A stretch of 64,000 bases of DNA, from the NCBI GenBank assembly GCA_910585435.1, contig CAJUEJ010000004.1, positions 1 to 64,000 on the forward strand, written 5' to 3'. How positions within the stretch are numbered: position 1 is the stretch's first letter; each line of letters opens with the position of its first letter. This DNA comes from an uncultured Hungatella sp. (GTDB taxonomy: Bacteria; Bacillota; Clostridia; Lachnospirales; Lachnospiraceae). The translations under genes were made by a program, and so were the position numbers. The notes beneath the pieces are model-generated. The model was given only the letters and a program-made list of their open reading frames with translations. It had not been told where the DNA came from and did not search any database. Below are positions 31,762 through 40,277 of the stretch, one piece after another.

Positions 31762-33432
31762 ATGAAGATCGACAAGTATGGGGAGATTCTGGGGGAATGG
31801 AGCAAAGGGATGGGGAAGGAGCTGGATGTGAAGAGGGTATTGGCACTGGATAGCAGGCTTAAGAACAGCGAGACGGATGAACGGCTTATTGTGTATATTC
31901 AGGTTAAGGATGTGGAGGAGAAGCCTCTTCTGGCGGAAATCCGGTGTTATTCCCTGCCTGCCGGTTCCTGGTGTGGGAAATTGGACGGAACGGATGAGAG
32001 GATCGATGAGGCTTACAGTGTGGGGAATCTGGATTTTATCCGGACTGTGACGGATGAGACTGGGTATGGGGTGCTGTTTCTGGAACCGGGGTGGTATCAG
32101 ATTGAGGCGTCTAAAGGCTCTGCCTACAGTGTGGAGGCCGTACGGCTCCATCTGGAGGAGAGCCAGACGATTCTGCGTTATGGCCTGAAGCCGTTTGAGA
32201 GGGAGGCGAAGGCAGGGTGGTACGCAGGGGATATCCATCACCACAGCGTGTTCAGCAGCCGCCTCTATGAGGGGACAGACCCTGTGATCGAGACGCCTGT
32301 GCAGATTCGGGATTCCATGAGGGCGGCGGGGCTGGATTTCGGCGCCTTAAGCGATCACCACAATGTACTTGACCATGAACTGTGGGAGAAGACCCGGACA
32401 GAGGATTTTATCCCTGTGCTTTCCAAGGAGATCTCCACAGGCAACGGCCATGTGATTTCCCTGAATGTGAAGAAGAATGAGGATGTTATCTACAGGATCG
32501 GGACACCAGAGGAGCGCACGGATGAATATTTAAGAAATGAATTCTGCAGGGTTACCGACCAGATCCGCCAAAAGGGAGGGCTGGCCCAGTTAAACCATCC
32601 CAGAGATCCTCAGAAGGCTATCTCCTGGAATCCGGATTTTATGGATATCATCACTATTTTTGATACCATGGAGATCTGGAATGGTTCAAAGCCTATGGTT
32701 CATGGCAGCAGCAGCGCCAAAGCCGTGGAGATGTGGATTGATATGCTGGAGAACGGGGTGTACCTTCCCGGAACCACAGGAAGCGATACCCACAATATCC
32801 GGTGCGATGACTACAAGGCTTTTTACAGAGATACCCTGAGGCTGGTTAAGACCTTAAAGACTTTAAAAGCAGAGGATCCTCTTTTAAGGGATAAGAATAT
32901 TGCCTGTTTTCTGGAGGACAGCCAGAAGGTGCTGCCTGCTTTTGAAAAATGGGCCAAGAGAAACCTAAGCAGCGGCGGAGTCAGGACCTTTGTCCATATG
33001 GATTCCTTTGAAAGCGGGGATGATCTGATAAAACAGATGAAAAAGGGACACATGGTATTAAGCGACGGGCCTCTGTTCTTCCCGGTGATGGAAAGAGTTT
33101 CCTCCTCAGAGGACTCCCGGGGCGCTTCTCCTGCATTTCCGGGGGACAGGGTGTCTGCGCCGGGGGATATCCAGGTAAAGCTGTATACCAACCGCAGGCT
33201 TAAAACCATAAGGCTTTTAAAGAAGGGAAGACGGATGGCGGATTATTCTCTGGCTCCTTATGAGAAGGAACGGGGAGGCTATATGGATTACAGCCATCGG
33301 CTGACCAGGGAGATGCTTAAAGATATGGGGATGGAGTGGAAGAAGGAGGATTATCTGGTGATGATTGCTTTTGACGACTGTACCAATTTAGCCATTGCAA
33401 ACCCGTTTTTCGTTATAGAATCAGCTGATTGA
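31762..33432 (+). CDS. PHP-domain metallohydrolase (CehA/McbA-like)
   Basis: The 556-aa protein has an N-terminal beta-rich region (about 1-145) and a PHP metal-binding domain: GDIHHHSVFS (about 157), ALSDHHNVLD, AQLNHPRDP and PGTTGSDTHN supply the His/Asp ligands for two or three metal ions. CehA/McbA relatives hydrolyse phosphate or carbamate esters; the substrate here is unknown. No signal peptide is visible. It sits between the sugar kinase and an unknown protein whose start is at its stop codon, so it may work in the same sugar pathway (inference). Confidence 0.8.
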   Translation: MKIDKYGEILGEWSKGMGKELDVKRVLALDSRLKNSETDERLIVYIQVKDVEEKPLLAEIRCYSLPAGSWCGKLDGTDERIDEAYSVGNLDFIRTVTDETGYGVLFLEPGWYQIEASKGSAYSVEAVRLHLEESQTILRYGLKPFEREAKAGWYAGDIHHHSVFSSRLYEGTDPVIETPVQIRDSMRAAGLDFGALSDHHNVLDHELWEKTRTEDFIPVLSKEISTGNGHVISLNVKKNEDVIYRIGTPEERTDEYLRNEFCRVTDQIRQKGGLAQLNHPRDPQKAISWNPDFMDIITIFDTMEIWNGSKPMVHGSSSAKAVEMWIDMLENGVYLPGTTGSDTHNIRCDDYKAFYRDTLRLVKTLKTLKAEDPLLRDKNIACFLEDSQKVLPAFEKWAKRNLSSGGVRTFVHMDSFESGDDLIKQMKKGHMVLSDGPLFFPVMERVSSSEDSRGASPAFPGDRVSAPGDIQVKLYTNRRLKTIRLLKKGRRMADYSLAPYEKERGGYMDYSHRLTREMLKDMGMEWKKEDYLVMIAFDDCTNLAIANPFFVIESAD

Positions 33433-33464
33433 GAAGGTTTCGTTTAGGGAGAGAGGTGACACTG

Positions 33465-34172
33465 GTGAATCAGGAAGAATTTCAGATTGTGATGAAATAT
33501 GCGCCGTATCTGATGTTTGACGAGAAGGAGCCATTTTCAGTATACAAAATCGGGTATATGATTTTTCATGAGACAAAGCCCAGCGATTCGTTTCGCAGAA
33601 TCGTGAGAATCCAGAAGGACAAGGTAAAATTTGCTATTGAATATCAGATTTTCTTTTACTATGACATCCAGCATCTGTATGAGCTGGAGCATGTCTGGGT
33701 CTATGTGGGGCATGACGGGAATGTGCAGGGGTGTGAAGGGAGTTATCATGGAAAATACATGAATGAAATGCTTCCCGGAGGCGATATTCTGCGGGACAGG
33801 ACCCACGTGTGCCTCTACTCCCAGCCAGGTAAGCATGCTCTCCTGCCGGAAAAACGGCTGATTTCTCTGTATCCGGAGCTGGAGCTGGCCTGCGGGGAGC
33901 TGGCAGGCTCAGACGGCTTTGCCTACCCGGAAGCTCTCTACGGTGTTAAGATTCCGGCCAGCCAGGAGGATCAGGATATGGTAAGGGGATACATAAAGGA
34001 GCATTACAGCTTTACACCGTCCATGGTGTTTGTCACCAAACCCTTTTCCTTCAGCCAGTTTCTTCACTGGAATATCCTGAAAGGGCAGATACCGATTTTT
34101 ATGGAGAAGGAGCTGGACAGAATCCGGAGAGAGACGGAAGAGAAAAAACAGAGGATGATGGATGAGTTCTGA
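33465..34172 (+). CDS. Conserved protein of unknown function, 235 aa
   Basis: I do not recognise the family. The protein is soluble, with YQIFFYYDIQHLYELEHVWV and YVGHDGNVQGCEGSYHG in the middle and HVCLYSQPGKHALL; the His, Glu and Tyr-rich core hints at a metal or sugar site. The C-terminus is a charged helix (EKELDRIRRETEEKKQRM). It follows the PHP gene within about 32 bp and is probably co-transcribed. The GTG at 33465 follows GAGAGGTGA; TTG at 33429 and GTG at 33456 are alternatives. Confidence 0.6.
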   Translation: MNQEEFQIVMKYAPYLMFDEKEPFSVYKIGYMIFHETKPSDSFRRIVRIQKDKVKFAIEYQIFFYYDIQHLYELEHVWVYVGHDGNVQGCEGSYHGKYMNEMLPGGDILRDRTHVCLYSQPGKHALLPEKRLISLYPELELACGELAGSDGFAYPEALYGVKIPASQEDQDMVRGYIKEHYSFTPSMVFVTKPFSFSQFLHWNILKGQIPIFMEKELDRIRRETEEKKQRMMDEF

Positions 34173-34207
34173 TGAAATATTCAAAGCTCTTCTTCTAAGG
34201 GTAACAC

Positions 34208-34247
34208 AAAAGGTATGGAGATGAAATAAATATCCCATACCTTTTTA
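34208..34247 (+). terminator. Rho-independent terminator
   Basis: AAAAGGTATGG, a 16-nt loop, then CCATACCTTTTT, closing the ABC/ROK/PHP gene block. Confidence 0.85.
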
Positions 34248-34326
34248 ATTTGGAGAAAAACGGAGGATTTTGGTTTAGTAGACCAGCGCCCTATAAATTT
34301 ACGATGGCACATTTACCTTGAACATC

Positions 34327-34497
34327 ATGCAAAAAGGTGCTATAATCAAACGACACTTAATTACGTGGAGGCAAACCATCCTTCAGGTGGTATGGGCTGT
34401 TAAACACCTTGCCGACCAGATGATCAAAATTGACTTGGACGATGGGGTAAAAAGGAATTATGCATTATTCCAGGATGTTTTGGCTAACATAAAGTGA
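34327..34497 (+). pseudogene. C-terminal remnant of a BREX PglX-like methyltransferase (putative)
   Basis: A 56-codon open frame ends MIKIDLDDGVKRNYALFQDV followed by LANIK and a stop. From memory, the I-DLDDGVK-NY-F--VLA-IK pattern is the end of BREX PglX-type adenine methyltransferases (over 1000 aa). The rest of the gene is missing: the frame is closed by a stop at 34294 and the sequence before about 34370 looks unrelated. It lies 15 bp upstream of the ATPase gene. The identification is from recall and needs a search. Confidence 0.35.
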
Positions 34498-34512
34498 GGA
34501 GGCGAATACTCT

Positions 34513-35547
34513 ATGATTATTAAGAAAATCAAGTTGGAAAACTATACTGTTTTTGAGGATCAGCAGATCGTATTCTGCCCTGGAACCAACATTTTCATCG
34601 GGGAAAACGGAACCGGTAAGACCCACATTCTGAAGGCTTTATATTCTGCTTGTCAGAGTGTCAGCAAAAAGACATCCTTTTCTCATAAATTAGTTTCCAC
34701 CATGCTGCCGGATGATTATAAGCTTTCTCGGTTGATTACGAGAAAGCAGGGAAAACGTAGCGCATTTCTCCGCATTACCGCAGGGGATTCGGTAGATAGT
34801 TCAGACCGTGTTCTTACCGTTTCATTCAGTGGTAAAACCAAAAAGTGGGATGCTGATGTCAGTGGAGAAGATGGCTGGGAACAGTCCTTTGCGGGGATGA
34901 GCAGTATTTTCATTCCTTCAAAAGAGATTCTCTCTCACAGTTATAACCTGAACGCGGCCTGTGAATTAGATAATGTACGATTTGATGACACCTATCTGGA
35001 TATTCTGAACGCGGCAAAGGTTGACATTTCTATGGGAAGGAATAACACCGCCAGGGATGCTATGCTCAAAGCCATTGAAAAAGTGACCCACGGAACCGTT
35101 ATCTATGATGCAAAACGCGATGAGTTCTATTTGAAAAACGGAAACTCCAAGCAGGAATTTAACCTGGTTGCAGAGGGTATCCGCAAGATGGCACTGCTGT
35201 GGCAGCTGGTGAAAAACGGAACTCTTGAAAAAGGGTCGATTCTTTTTTGGGATGAACCGGAAGCCAATATCAACCCCACCTACATTCCTATTATCGTTGA
35301 AATCCTGCTGGAATTGCAGCGAAGAGGTGTGCAGGTGTTTGTTTCTACTCACGATTATATGTTCGCAAGCTATTTTGAGGTAAAGAAAACAGCCCAGGAT
35401 GACATTCTGTTCCATTCTTTATCTACTACGAACACCTCTGATGTCATATCATACGAAAATGCAGAAAAATTTGCTGATTTGAAAAGCAATCCGATTATTT
35501 CTGCATTTGACAGGCTCTTGAATGAAATCTATAACATTGGATTGTGA
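34513..35547 (+). CDS. ABC-type AAA ATPase of a two-gene module
   Basis: The 344-aa ATPase has Walker A in FIGENGTGKTHILKALYSA (residue 31 on), Walker B in GSILFWDEPEANINP and the H-switch VSTHDY, the arrangement of AAA_15/AAA_21 proteins related to RecF/SMC and OLD ATPases. It lacks a TOPRIM or other nuclease domain. Its stop overlaps the start region of a putative nuclease gene, so they are likely a complex. It follows a PglX-like tail and is AT-richer than its neighbours, features of defence islands. The strong ribosome site GTGAGGAGG fixes the ATG. Confidence 0.75.
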   Translation: MIIKKIKLENYTVFEDQQIVFCPGTNIFIGENGTGKTHILKALYSACQSVSKKTSFSHKLVSTMLPDDYKLSRLITRKQGKRSAFLRITAGDSVDSSDRVLTVSFSGKTKKWDADVSGEDGWEQSFAGMSSIFIPSKEILSHSYNLNAACELDNVRFDDTYLDILNAAKVDISMGRNNTARDAMLKAIEKVTHGTVIYDAKRDEFYLKNGNSKQEFNLVAEGIRKMALLWQLVKNGTLEKGSILFWDEPEANINPTYIPIIVEILLELQRRGVQVFVSTHDYMFASYFEVKKTAQDDILFHSLSTTNTSDVISYENAEKFADLKSNPIISAFDRLLNEIYNIGL

Positions 35548-35555
35548 GGAAAATT

Positions 35556-36095
35556 ATGGCTGTAAAATACACAGAAGAAAATGGTCAGTACACTATCGAT
35601 TGTACTGCTGCGCTTTGGTCAACTGATGAAATCCATAATTGCTATCAAGACCGTTCTCATACCTATGGCATGATCGGGTTTTTATGTGATGTGGATTTTA
35701 TCATTGAAACCCAGACCCACATTTTGCTGGTTGAATATAAAAATTCAGCGATTCCAGGCGCGGCACATCCTGAACGCTTTAATCCTTCCAGCGAAAACAA
35801 ATTAGAGAATGTTGCCAGGAAATTCTATGACTCTTCCCATTGGCTCTATTTAATGGGAAAAGATAAGCCCAAGATGTTGGTCTATATTTTGGAATATCCG
35901 GCTGGAAACTCAACCTCCAGACTGTTGATTCGAAATATGCTTCAACAAAGGCTGCCATTTGCTCTCCAATCTAAAATAACCGGTGCGGGGAGAAAGTTAA
36001 TTGATGAAGTAAAAGTCTTAAATATTTCCGAATGGAATTCTGATGCGGAATTGGGACGATACCCACTCCGCCCCGTGGGTATCGCTGATACATAA
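35556..36095 (+). CDS. Putative PD-(D/E)xK-like nuclease partner of the ATPase
   Basis: The 179-aa protein contains CDVDFIIETQTHILLVEYKNS (shown broken: CDVDFII, then LLVEYKN) around residues 49-70, matching the D-(x)n-ExK core of PD-(D/E)xK nucleases, followed by a helix with KLENVARKFYDSSHWL. No other domain is visible. The gene starts 8 bp after the ATPase stop with GTGAGGAAAATT as ribosome site. A reasonable idea is an ATPase-triggered nuclease acting against phage or foreign DNA, or RNA; this is inference. It also resembles generic hypothetical proteins linked to ATPases, so the activity is unproven. Confidence 0.55.
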   Translation: MAVKYTEENGQYTIDCTAALWSTDEIHNCYQDRSHTYGMIGFLCDVDFIIETQTHILLVEYKNSAIPGAAHPERFNPSSENKLENVARKFYDSSHWLYLMGKDKPKMLVYILEYPAGNSTSRLLIRNMLQQRLPFALQSKITGAGRKLIDEVKVLNISEWNSDAELGRYPLRPVGIADT

Positions 36096-36118
36096 GGGAT
36101 GTAGTTCTCTCGTCACTT

Positions 36119-37036
36119 TCATACCCAGTGGGAATGTCCGTGGGAGCGGCGGTATTCCGTAGGAGAACAGTTTGATTTCTGGTGGAATACCCGGTTAAAC
36201 TGAGAGAAGCTGGTAAAACCGCAGGCCATGGCAATGTTGGACACAGACTGGGTGGTGCTGGAAAGCAGAAACTGGGCATTGATGATACGCACATTCTGAA
36301 TGTATTCTGTCAGCCGGAAGCCGGTAGTCTGCCTGAACTGGCGGGACAGGTAGCAGGGACTGATATAAAAAGTTTTTGCCAGGCTTTCCAGAGAAAGGGG
36401 CTTGGAATAATTGGCATGTATGTAGCTGCACACCTCGGAAATCTTCTGGGTGATGGAGGAATCATCACTCTGATAGGAATATATATTTTCGTTCTGGGAC
36501 TGGTACAGGGTCCACAAAAACTCCGTAAAATTTGTCTGCAGCATAAGCTCATAGACAGAAAACGGCAGGATCTCCGCCTGGTGGGACATGTTAAAAATGC
36601 TGTTGAGAATATTGAAGCAGGGAGTCTGATAGTTGGGGACCAGACGCAGGATGGAGGGTTCCAGCTTAAATATACCCAGAAGCTCCTCGAAGCCTTCTCT
36701 CATGCTGAATAAATTTTCAGGATACATGAAATTGATGATAATCCGTTTCAGCGGGGGGGCATTCTGGGGGTATATGGATTGATGGGGAACCCCCGGCGGA
36801 ACCAGGACGATATCGTTTTTTTCCAGCGGGTATGTAATGCCGTTGAAGGTGTGGGAAATCCCTGCATCCAGAGGAATCATAATCTCATAAAAAGAGGCGT
36901 GGATGTGGGGAAAACGCATATGGTAAGGGTTGGCCTGCCTTGTGTCATAGTCAATATAATAGTAAAGATTTTTTTCACAGTTATTGATAATGATGGCGTA
37001 GCCTTTTTCAAATTCTAATTCAGGACGATTGCTCAT
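36119..37036 (-). CDS. AraC-family transcriptional regulator
   Basis: The 305-aa protein has an N-terminal cupin sensor (FPHIHASFYEIMIPLDAG, with the His pair, and NDIVLVPPGVPHQSIYP) and the AraC HTH pair at the C-terminus: KPLSLESLAKTFYISPCYLS and NIAMACGFTSFSQFNRVFHQ. The His-rich cupin suggests a metal or sugar ligand. It lies convergent to the ATPase-nuclease pair. No obvious target is adjacent; DUF3842 is the next gene on the same strand. Confidence 0.85.
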   Translation of the reverse strand: MSNRPELEFEKGYAIIINNCEKNLYYYIDYDTRQANPYHMRFPHIHASFYEIMIPLDAGISHTFNGITYPLEKNDIVLVPPGVPHQSIYPQNAPPLKRIIINFMYPENLFSMREGFEELLGIFKLEPSILRLVPNYQTPCFNILNSIFNMSHQAEILPFSVYELMLQTNFTEFLWTLYQSQNENIYSYQSDDSSITQKISEVCSYIHANYSKPLSLESLAKTFYISPCYLSRQFRQTTGFRLTEYIQNVRIINAQFLLSSTTQSVSNIAMACGFTSFSQFNRVFHQKSNCSPTEYRRSHGHSHWV

Positions 37037-37141
37037 GTGTTAAATCCTTCTTCCTGTGGAATGTGTACATGCTGCTGCCGCAGCCGCGCTCCGGCGCGAG
37101 AGTCCGGCAAGCCAGACTCCCTTTATACCTGCAGGAATACA

Positions 37142-37549
37142 TCAGGATTCAATCTTCTGCAGTTCCAGGAGAACCTCTTCCACCAGTCCCTTGATGCTTA
37201 AGTCCCGCACGCCTACCACTATGTTGTCACAGTGATTGACAGGGATGAGAATCCGTTTGGCGGTGCTTTGCCCGATTGCAACAGCCATGGCGGGGGTAAC
37301 CTCCCCGTACAGAGAATCAGCGATTACGATCCCCACAGGGCCGATGATTACGTCTGCGGTTCTGGCGCCTACAATCACAGCGTTCTCGCCGGTGGCGCCG
37401 TGGCTGGCTCCGGCCTTTAGCATGGCGGAGGTGGCGATGCTGTTGGTTCCTACAACCGTGATTTCAGCCTCCGGCCTGCTCTGTCGGATCGCGGATGTCA
37501 GATGCTTTCCAATGCCGCCTCCCTGTGCATCAATGATCAATATTTTCAT
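37142..37549 (-). CDS. DUF3842 family protein
   Basis: The 135-aa protein starts MKILIIDAQGGGIGKHLTSA, a nucleotide-binding-like glycine loop, and continues TVVGTNSIATSAMLKAGASH, GENAVIVGARTADVIIGPVG and IADSLYGEVTPAMA. This sequence is well conserved in Clostridia as DUF3842; the function is unknown. The ATG at 37549 was preferred because it follows GAAAGGATCC and begins the conserved region; an extra upstream stretch is not conserved. A hairpin GAGTCcGGCaaGCCaGACTC (about 37099-37118) lies in the gap before the AraC gene. Confidence 0.8.
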   Translation of the reverse strand: MKILIIDAQGGGIGKHLTSAIRQSRPEAEITVVGTNSIATSAMLKAGASHGATGENAVIVGARTADVIIGPVGIVIADSLYGEVTPAMAVAIGQSTAKRILIPVNHCDNIVVGVRDLSIKGLVEEVLLELQKIES

Positions 37550-37578
37550 CAGAATGGATCCTTTCGTCTCTTTCAATA

Positions 37579-37808
37579 TTATTCTTTTTTGGCCTCTGCA
37601 ATAACCTCATTAATGAGTTCCAGTGCCTTATCTTTATTATTACATTAAAAGTTCCGCCGCCGGTTAGGCGGCATAAATTCAGGTATTCCAAGTGCGCCCG
37701 TCAGACTTTCTTGTGTTGGTGGTGCGTCCGCTGCCGGGCGCATGAAGGTTTACTTTCAAGCAATGCTTTAATTGACAACAATAATGTGAGTAATTCAAGC
37801 CTTGTCAT
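37579..37808 (-). pseudogene. Small gene interrupted by a 115-bp insert
   Basis: From the minus strand, an ATG at 37808 with AAGGAGTGAAATT gives MTRLELLTLLLSIKALLESK, then unrelated residues and a stop at 37701. A matching tail, DKALELINEVIAEAKKE with stop, follows about 115 bp further (37579-37632). The spliced product would be a typical 37-aa clostridial small protein. The insert contains an 8-bp inverted repeat (TGCGCCCG at 37693-37700, CGGGCGCA at 37735-37742) and a hairpin GCCGCC-GGTTA-GGCGGC (37656-37672). It could instead be a short intact 35-aa gene. Confidence 0.5.
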
Positions 37809-37951
37809 AATTTCACTCCTTATATATGTGTCTGACTATTTAACGGTTGCTCTTTATATTATAATGGAAGGAAGAAAGGATGTAAAGTCTTTATTAAACC
37901 TGCTTAAACCTTGGATACCAGGCCGGAAATAACAAAATTTCGAGAAAACCC

Positions 37952-37980
37952 TTGCATTTGCCACATTTTGGTGCTATGAT
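37952..37980 (+). promoter_or_regulatory. Promoter of the rimP-nusA-infB operon
   Basis: TTGCAT, 17 bp, TATGAT, about 95 bp before rimP. Confidence 0.75.
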
Positions 37981-38006
37981 ATATACGATATTGATATAGG
38001 ATGACT

Positions 38007-38036
38007 GAAAGGGAGTGGACGAAAGTCCACTCTTTC
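38007..38036 (+). ncRNA. Leader hairpin of the rimP operon
   Basis: GAGTGGAC and GTCCACTC pair around a GAAA (GNRA) tetraloop, with GAAAG and CTTTC extending the stem. I recall comparable hairpins just before rimP in other Firmicutes, where NusA feedback is suspected. Its regulatory function is not shown here. Confidence 0.55.
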
Positions 38037-38074
38037 ATATTGTTATGAAGGGATTTAAGAAGGGTGGTGAAGAT

Positions 38075-38542
38075 ATGACGAAGAGAGAAAGCTATGAGTC
38101 AAGGACAGAAGATTTTCTCAAGCCTTTGCTGGAGGAATTTCATTTTGAACTGGTAGATGTGGAGTATGTAAAGGAAGGAAGCAGCTGGTATCTGCGGGCC
38201 TATATTGACAAAGAAGGCGGCATTGCCGTGGATGACTGCGAGGCAGTCAGCAGACGCTTAAGCGACTGGCTTGACAAAGAGGATTTTATCGAGGACAGCT
38301 ACATTCTGGAAGTCAGTTCCCCGGGGCTGGGGCGTCCTTTAAAAAAGGAAAAGGATTTTGTCCGCAGTATGGGGAAGCAGGTAGATATCCGCCTGTACCG
38401 CCAAAGGGAGAAGCAGAAAGATTTTACAGGAATTCTGACAGACTATGATAAAGATTCTGTTACTGTAGAATCAGAGGACGGGGAAGAGATGGTATTTAAG
38501 CGTTCGGACATTGCGCTGATTCGTTTGGCATTTGATTTTTAG
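38075..38542 (+). CDS. rimP: Ribosome maturation factor RimP
   Basis: The 155-aa protein assists 30S assembly. The conserved VDVEYVKEGSSWYLRAYIDKEG, DDCEAVSRRLSDWLD and YILEVSSPGLGRPL are present, and the C-terminal SH3-like part ends IALIRLAFDF. The ATG at 38075 follows AAGGGTGGTGAAG; ATG 38045 would add ten residues and is less likely. Confidence 0.9.
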   Translation: MTKRESYESRTEDFLKPLLEEFHFELVDVEYVKEGSSWYLRAYIDKEGGIAVDDCEAVSRRLSDWLDKEDFIEDSYILEVSSPGLGRPLKKEKDFVRSMGKQVDIRLYRQREKQKDFTGILTDYDKDSVTVESEDGEEMVFKRSDIALIRLAFDF

Positions 38543-38577
38543 ATTTTCGGATGAAAATATAGTTGGAGGATAAAAAA

Positions 38578-39975
38578 ATGAACAAAGAACTGTTAGAAGC
38601 ACTGGATATTCTGGAGAAAGAGAAGAATATCAGCAAGGCGACCATGCTGGAAGCCATAGAGAATTCTCTGCTCACCGCATGTAAGAATCATTTTGGCAGG
38701 GCGGATAACATAAAAGTAAATATTAACCCGGATACCTGTGATTTTTCTGTGCTGGCGGAGAAGGAAGTGGTGGATGAGGTGACAGAGCCTCTCATACAGT
38801 TAAGCCTTGCAGAGGCAAAGATGATGGCTCCTAACTATGAGATAGGGGATATTGTGCAGATCCCGGTAGAGTCCAAATCTTTCGGAAGGATCGCCACCCA
38901 GAATGCCAAGAATGTGATTCTGCAGAAAATCAGGGAGGAAGAGCGAAAAGTACTGTATAACGATTGGTATACCATGGAGAAGGATATAGTTCCGGGAGTG
39001 GTGCAGCGCTACCTTGGAAGGAATGTGAGCATCAATCTGGGAAAGGTGGACGCCATCCTAAACGAATCCGAGCAGGTAAAAGGAGAGGTATTCCAGCCTA
39101 CGGAGCGGATCAAGGTGTATGTCCTGGAGGTAAAGGACACAACCAAAGGCCCCCGTATTTCCGTATCCAGAACCCATCCGGATCTGGTAAAGAGGCTGTT
39201 TGAGCTGGAAGTGGCGGAGGTAAGGGACGGAACCGTGGAGATCAAGTCCATTGCCAGGGAAGCCGGTTCCAGAACCAAGATCGCGGTAAAGTCCAATGAC
39301 CCTAACGTGGATCCGGTAGGCGCCTGTGTAGGCCTTAACGGAGCCCGGGTCAACTCCATTGTAAGCGAGCTTAAGGGTGAAAAGATTGACATTATCAACT
39401 GGGATGAAAACCCTGCATACCTGATTGAGAATGCACTGAGCCCGGCAAAAGTAATCTGCGTGGTGGCGGATGAGGATGCCAGGGAGGCCCAGGTGATTGT
39501 TCCGGACTATCAGTTATCGCTGGCTATCGGAAAAGAAGGCCAGAACGCAAGGCTGGCAGCAAAGCTTACAGGATATAAGATCGATATCAAGAGTGAGACA
39601 CAGGCCAGGGAGCTGGGGCTGTTCGAGGAGATGGGCCTGGACGGAGGAATGGAAGAAGGCTCCTATGAAGGCTATCAGGAAGAGTATCAGGGAAATTACG
39701 GAGACGATTACCAGGAAGAATTCCGGGATGAATACGGAGACAATTACCAGTCACAGCCTCAGGATGAATATGGAGAAGACTACCAGTCACAGCCTCAGGA
39801 TGGATATGGAGAAGACTACCAGTCACAGCTCCAGGATGAATATGCAGGCGGCGACCAGGCAGAGCTTCCGGAGGGATATGCAGACGGCGGCCAGGGGGAA
39901 TCGTCAGAATATGATGACAGCTATGAGGAAGGTTACCGGCAAGACGTTCAGGAGGATTACCAGGACAACGAATAA
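38578..39975 (+). CDS. nusA: Transcription factor NusA with acidic repeat extension
   Basis: The 465-aa protein modulates pausing, termination and antitermination. It has an N-terminal RNAP-binding domain, S1 (VPGVVQRYLGRNVSINLG) and two KH domains (PVGACVGLNGARVNSIV; LSLAIGKEGQNARLAAKLTG). Family members of this type end near residue 360; here about 100 more residues are a Tyr/Gln/Asp/Glu-rich tail with repeated GEDYQSQPQDEY units. The tail is acidic, as the AR domains of E. coli NusA are, but unrelated. The ATG at 38578 follows TTGGAGGATAA. Confidence 0.92.
   Translation: MNKELLEALDILEKEKNISKATMLEAIENSLLTACKNHFGRADNIKVNINPDTCDFSVLAEKEVVDEVTEPLIQLSLAEAKMMAPNYEIGDIVQIPVESKSFGRIATQNAKNVILQKIREEERKVLYNDWYTMEKDIVPGVVQRYLGRNVSINLGKVDAILNESEQVKGEVFQPTERIKVYVLEVKDTTKGPRISVSRTHPDLVKRLFELEVAEVRDGTVEIKSIAREAGSRTKIAVKSNDPNVDPVGACVGLNGARVNSIVSELKGEKIDIINWDENPAYLIENALSPAKVICVVADEDAREAQVIVPDYQLSLAIGKEGQNARLAAKLTGYKIDIKSETQARELGLFEEMGLDGGMEEGSYEGYQEEYQGNYGDDYQEEFRDEYGDNYQSQPQDEYGEDYQSQPQDGYGEDYQSQLQDEYAGGDQAELPEGYADGGQGESSEYDDSYEEGYRQDVQEDYQDNE
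39730..39840 (+). repeat. 36-bp coding tandem repeat in nusA
   Basis: A unit coding DEYGEDYQSQPQ occurs about three times (the first ends GDNY, the last is QLQ), in frame. Neighbouring copies differ by few bases, indicating recent expansion. Confidence 0.8.
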
Positions 39976-40004
39976 TGAATCAGACGGATTGGGAGTGATA
40001 GCCA

Positions 40005-40277
40005 GTGAGTACAAAAAAGGTTCCGCTCAGGCAGTGTATTGGCTGCGGAGAGATGAAGGGTAAGAAAGAGATGATTCGGATTTTGAAGACAGAGGCCGAA
40101 GGCGTGGTGTTAGACGCCACCGGGCGTAAGAACGGGCGCGGAGCCTATGTCTGCCCCAACAGGGAGTGTTTTCAGAAAGCAGTGAAAAGCAGAGGGCTGG
40201 AGAGAGCTTTTAAGATGCCGATTTCAAAGGAAATCTATGAATCTCTGGAAAAGGAGATGGAGCAGATTGGAAAATAG
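40005..40277 (+). CDS. rnpM: RNase P modulator RnpM (YlxR)
   Basis: The 90-aa protein starts at GTG behind GGAGTGATAGCC. The conserved YlxR core PLRQCIGCGEMKGKKEMIRI and GRKNGRGAYVCPNRECFQKA are intact. YlxR binds the RNA of RNase P and modulates its activity, as reported in Bacillus and Clostridioides. It lies between nusA and ylxQ as in most Firmicutes and overlaps ylxQ by 11 bp. Confidence 0.9.
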   Translation: MSTKKVPLRQCIGCGEMKGKKEMIRILKTEAEGVVLDATGRKNGRGAYVCPNRECFQKAVKSRGLERAFKMPISKEIYESLEKEMEQIGK

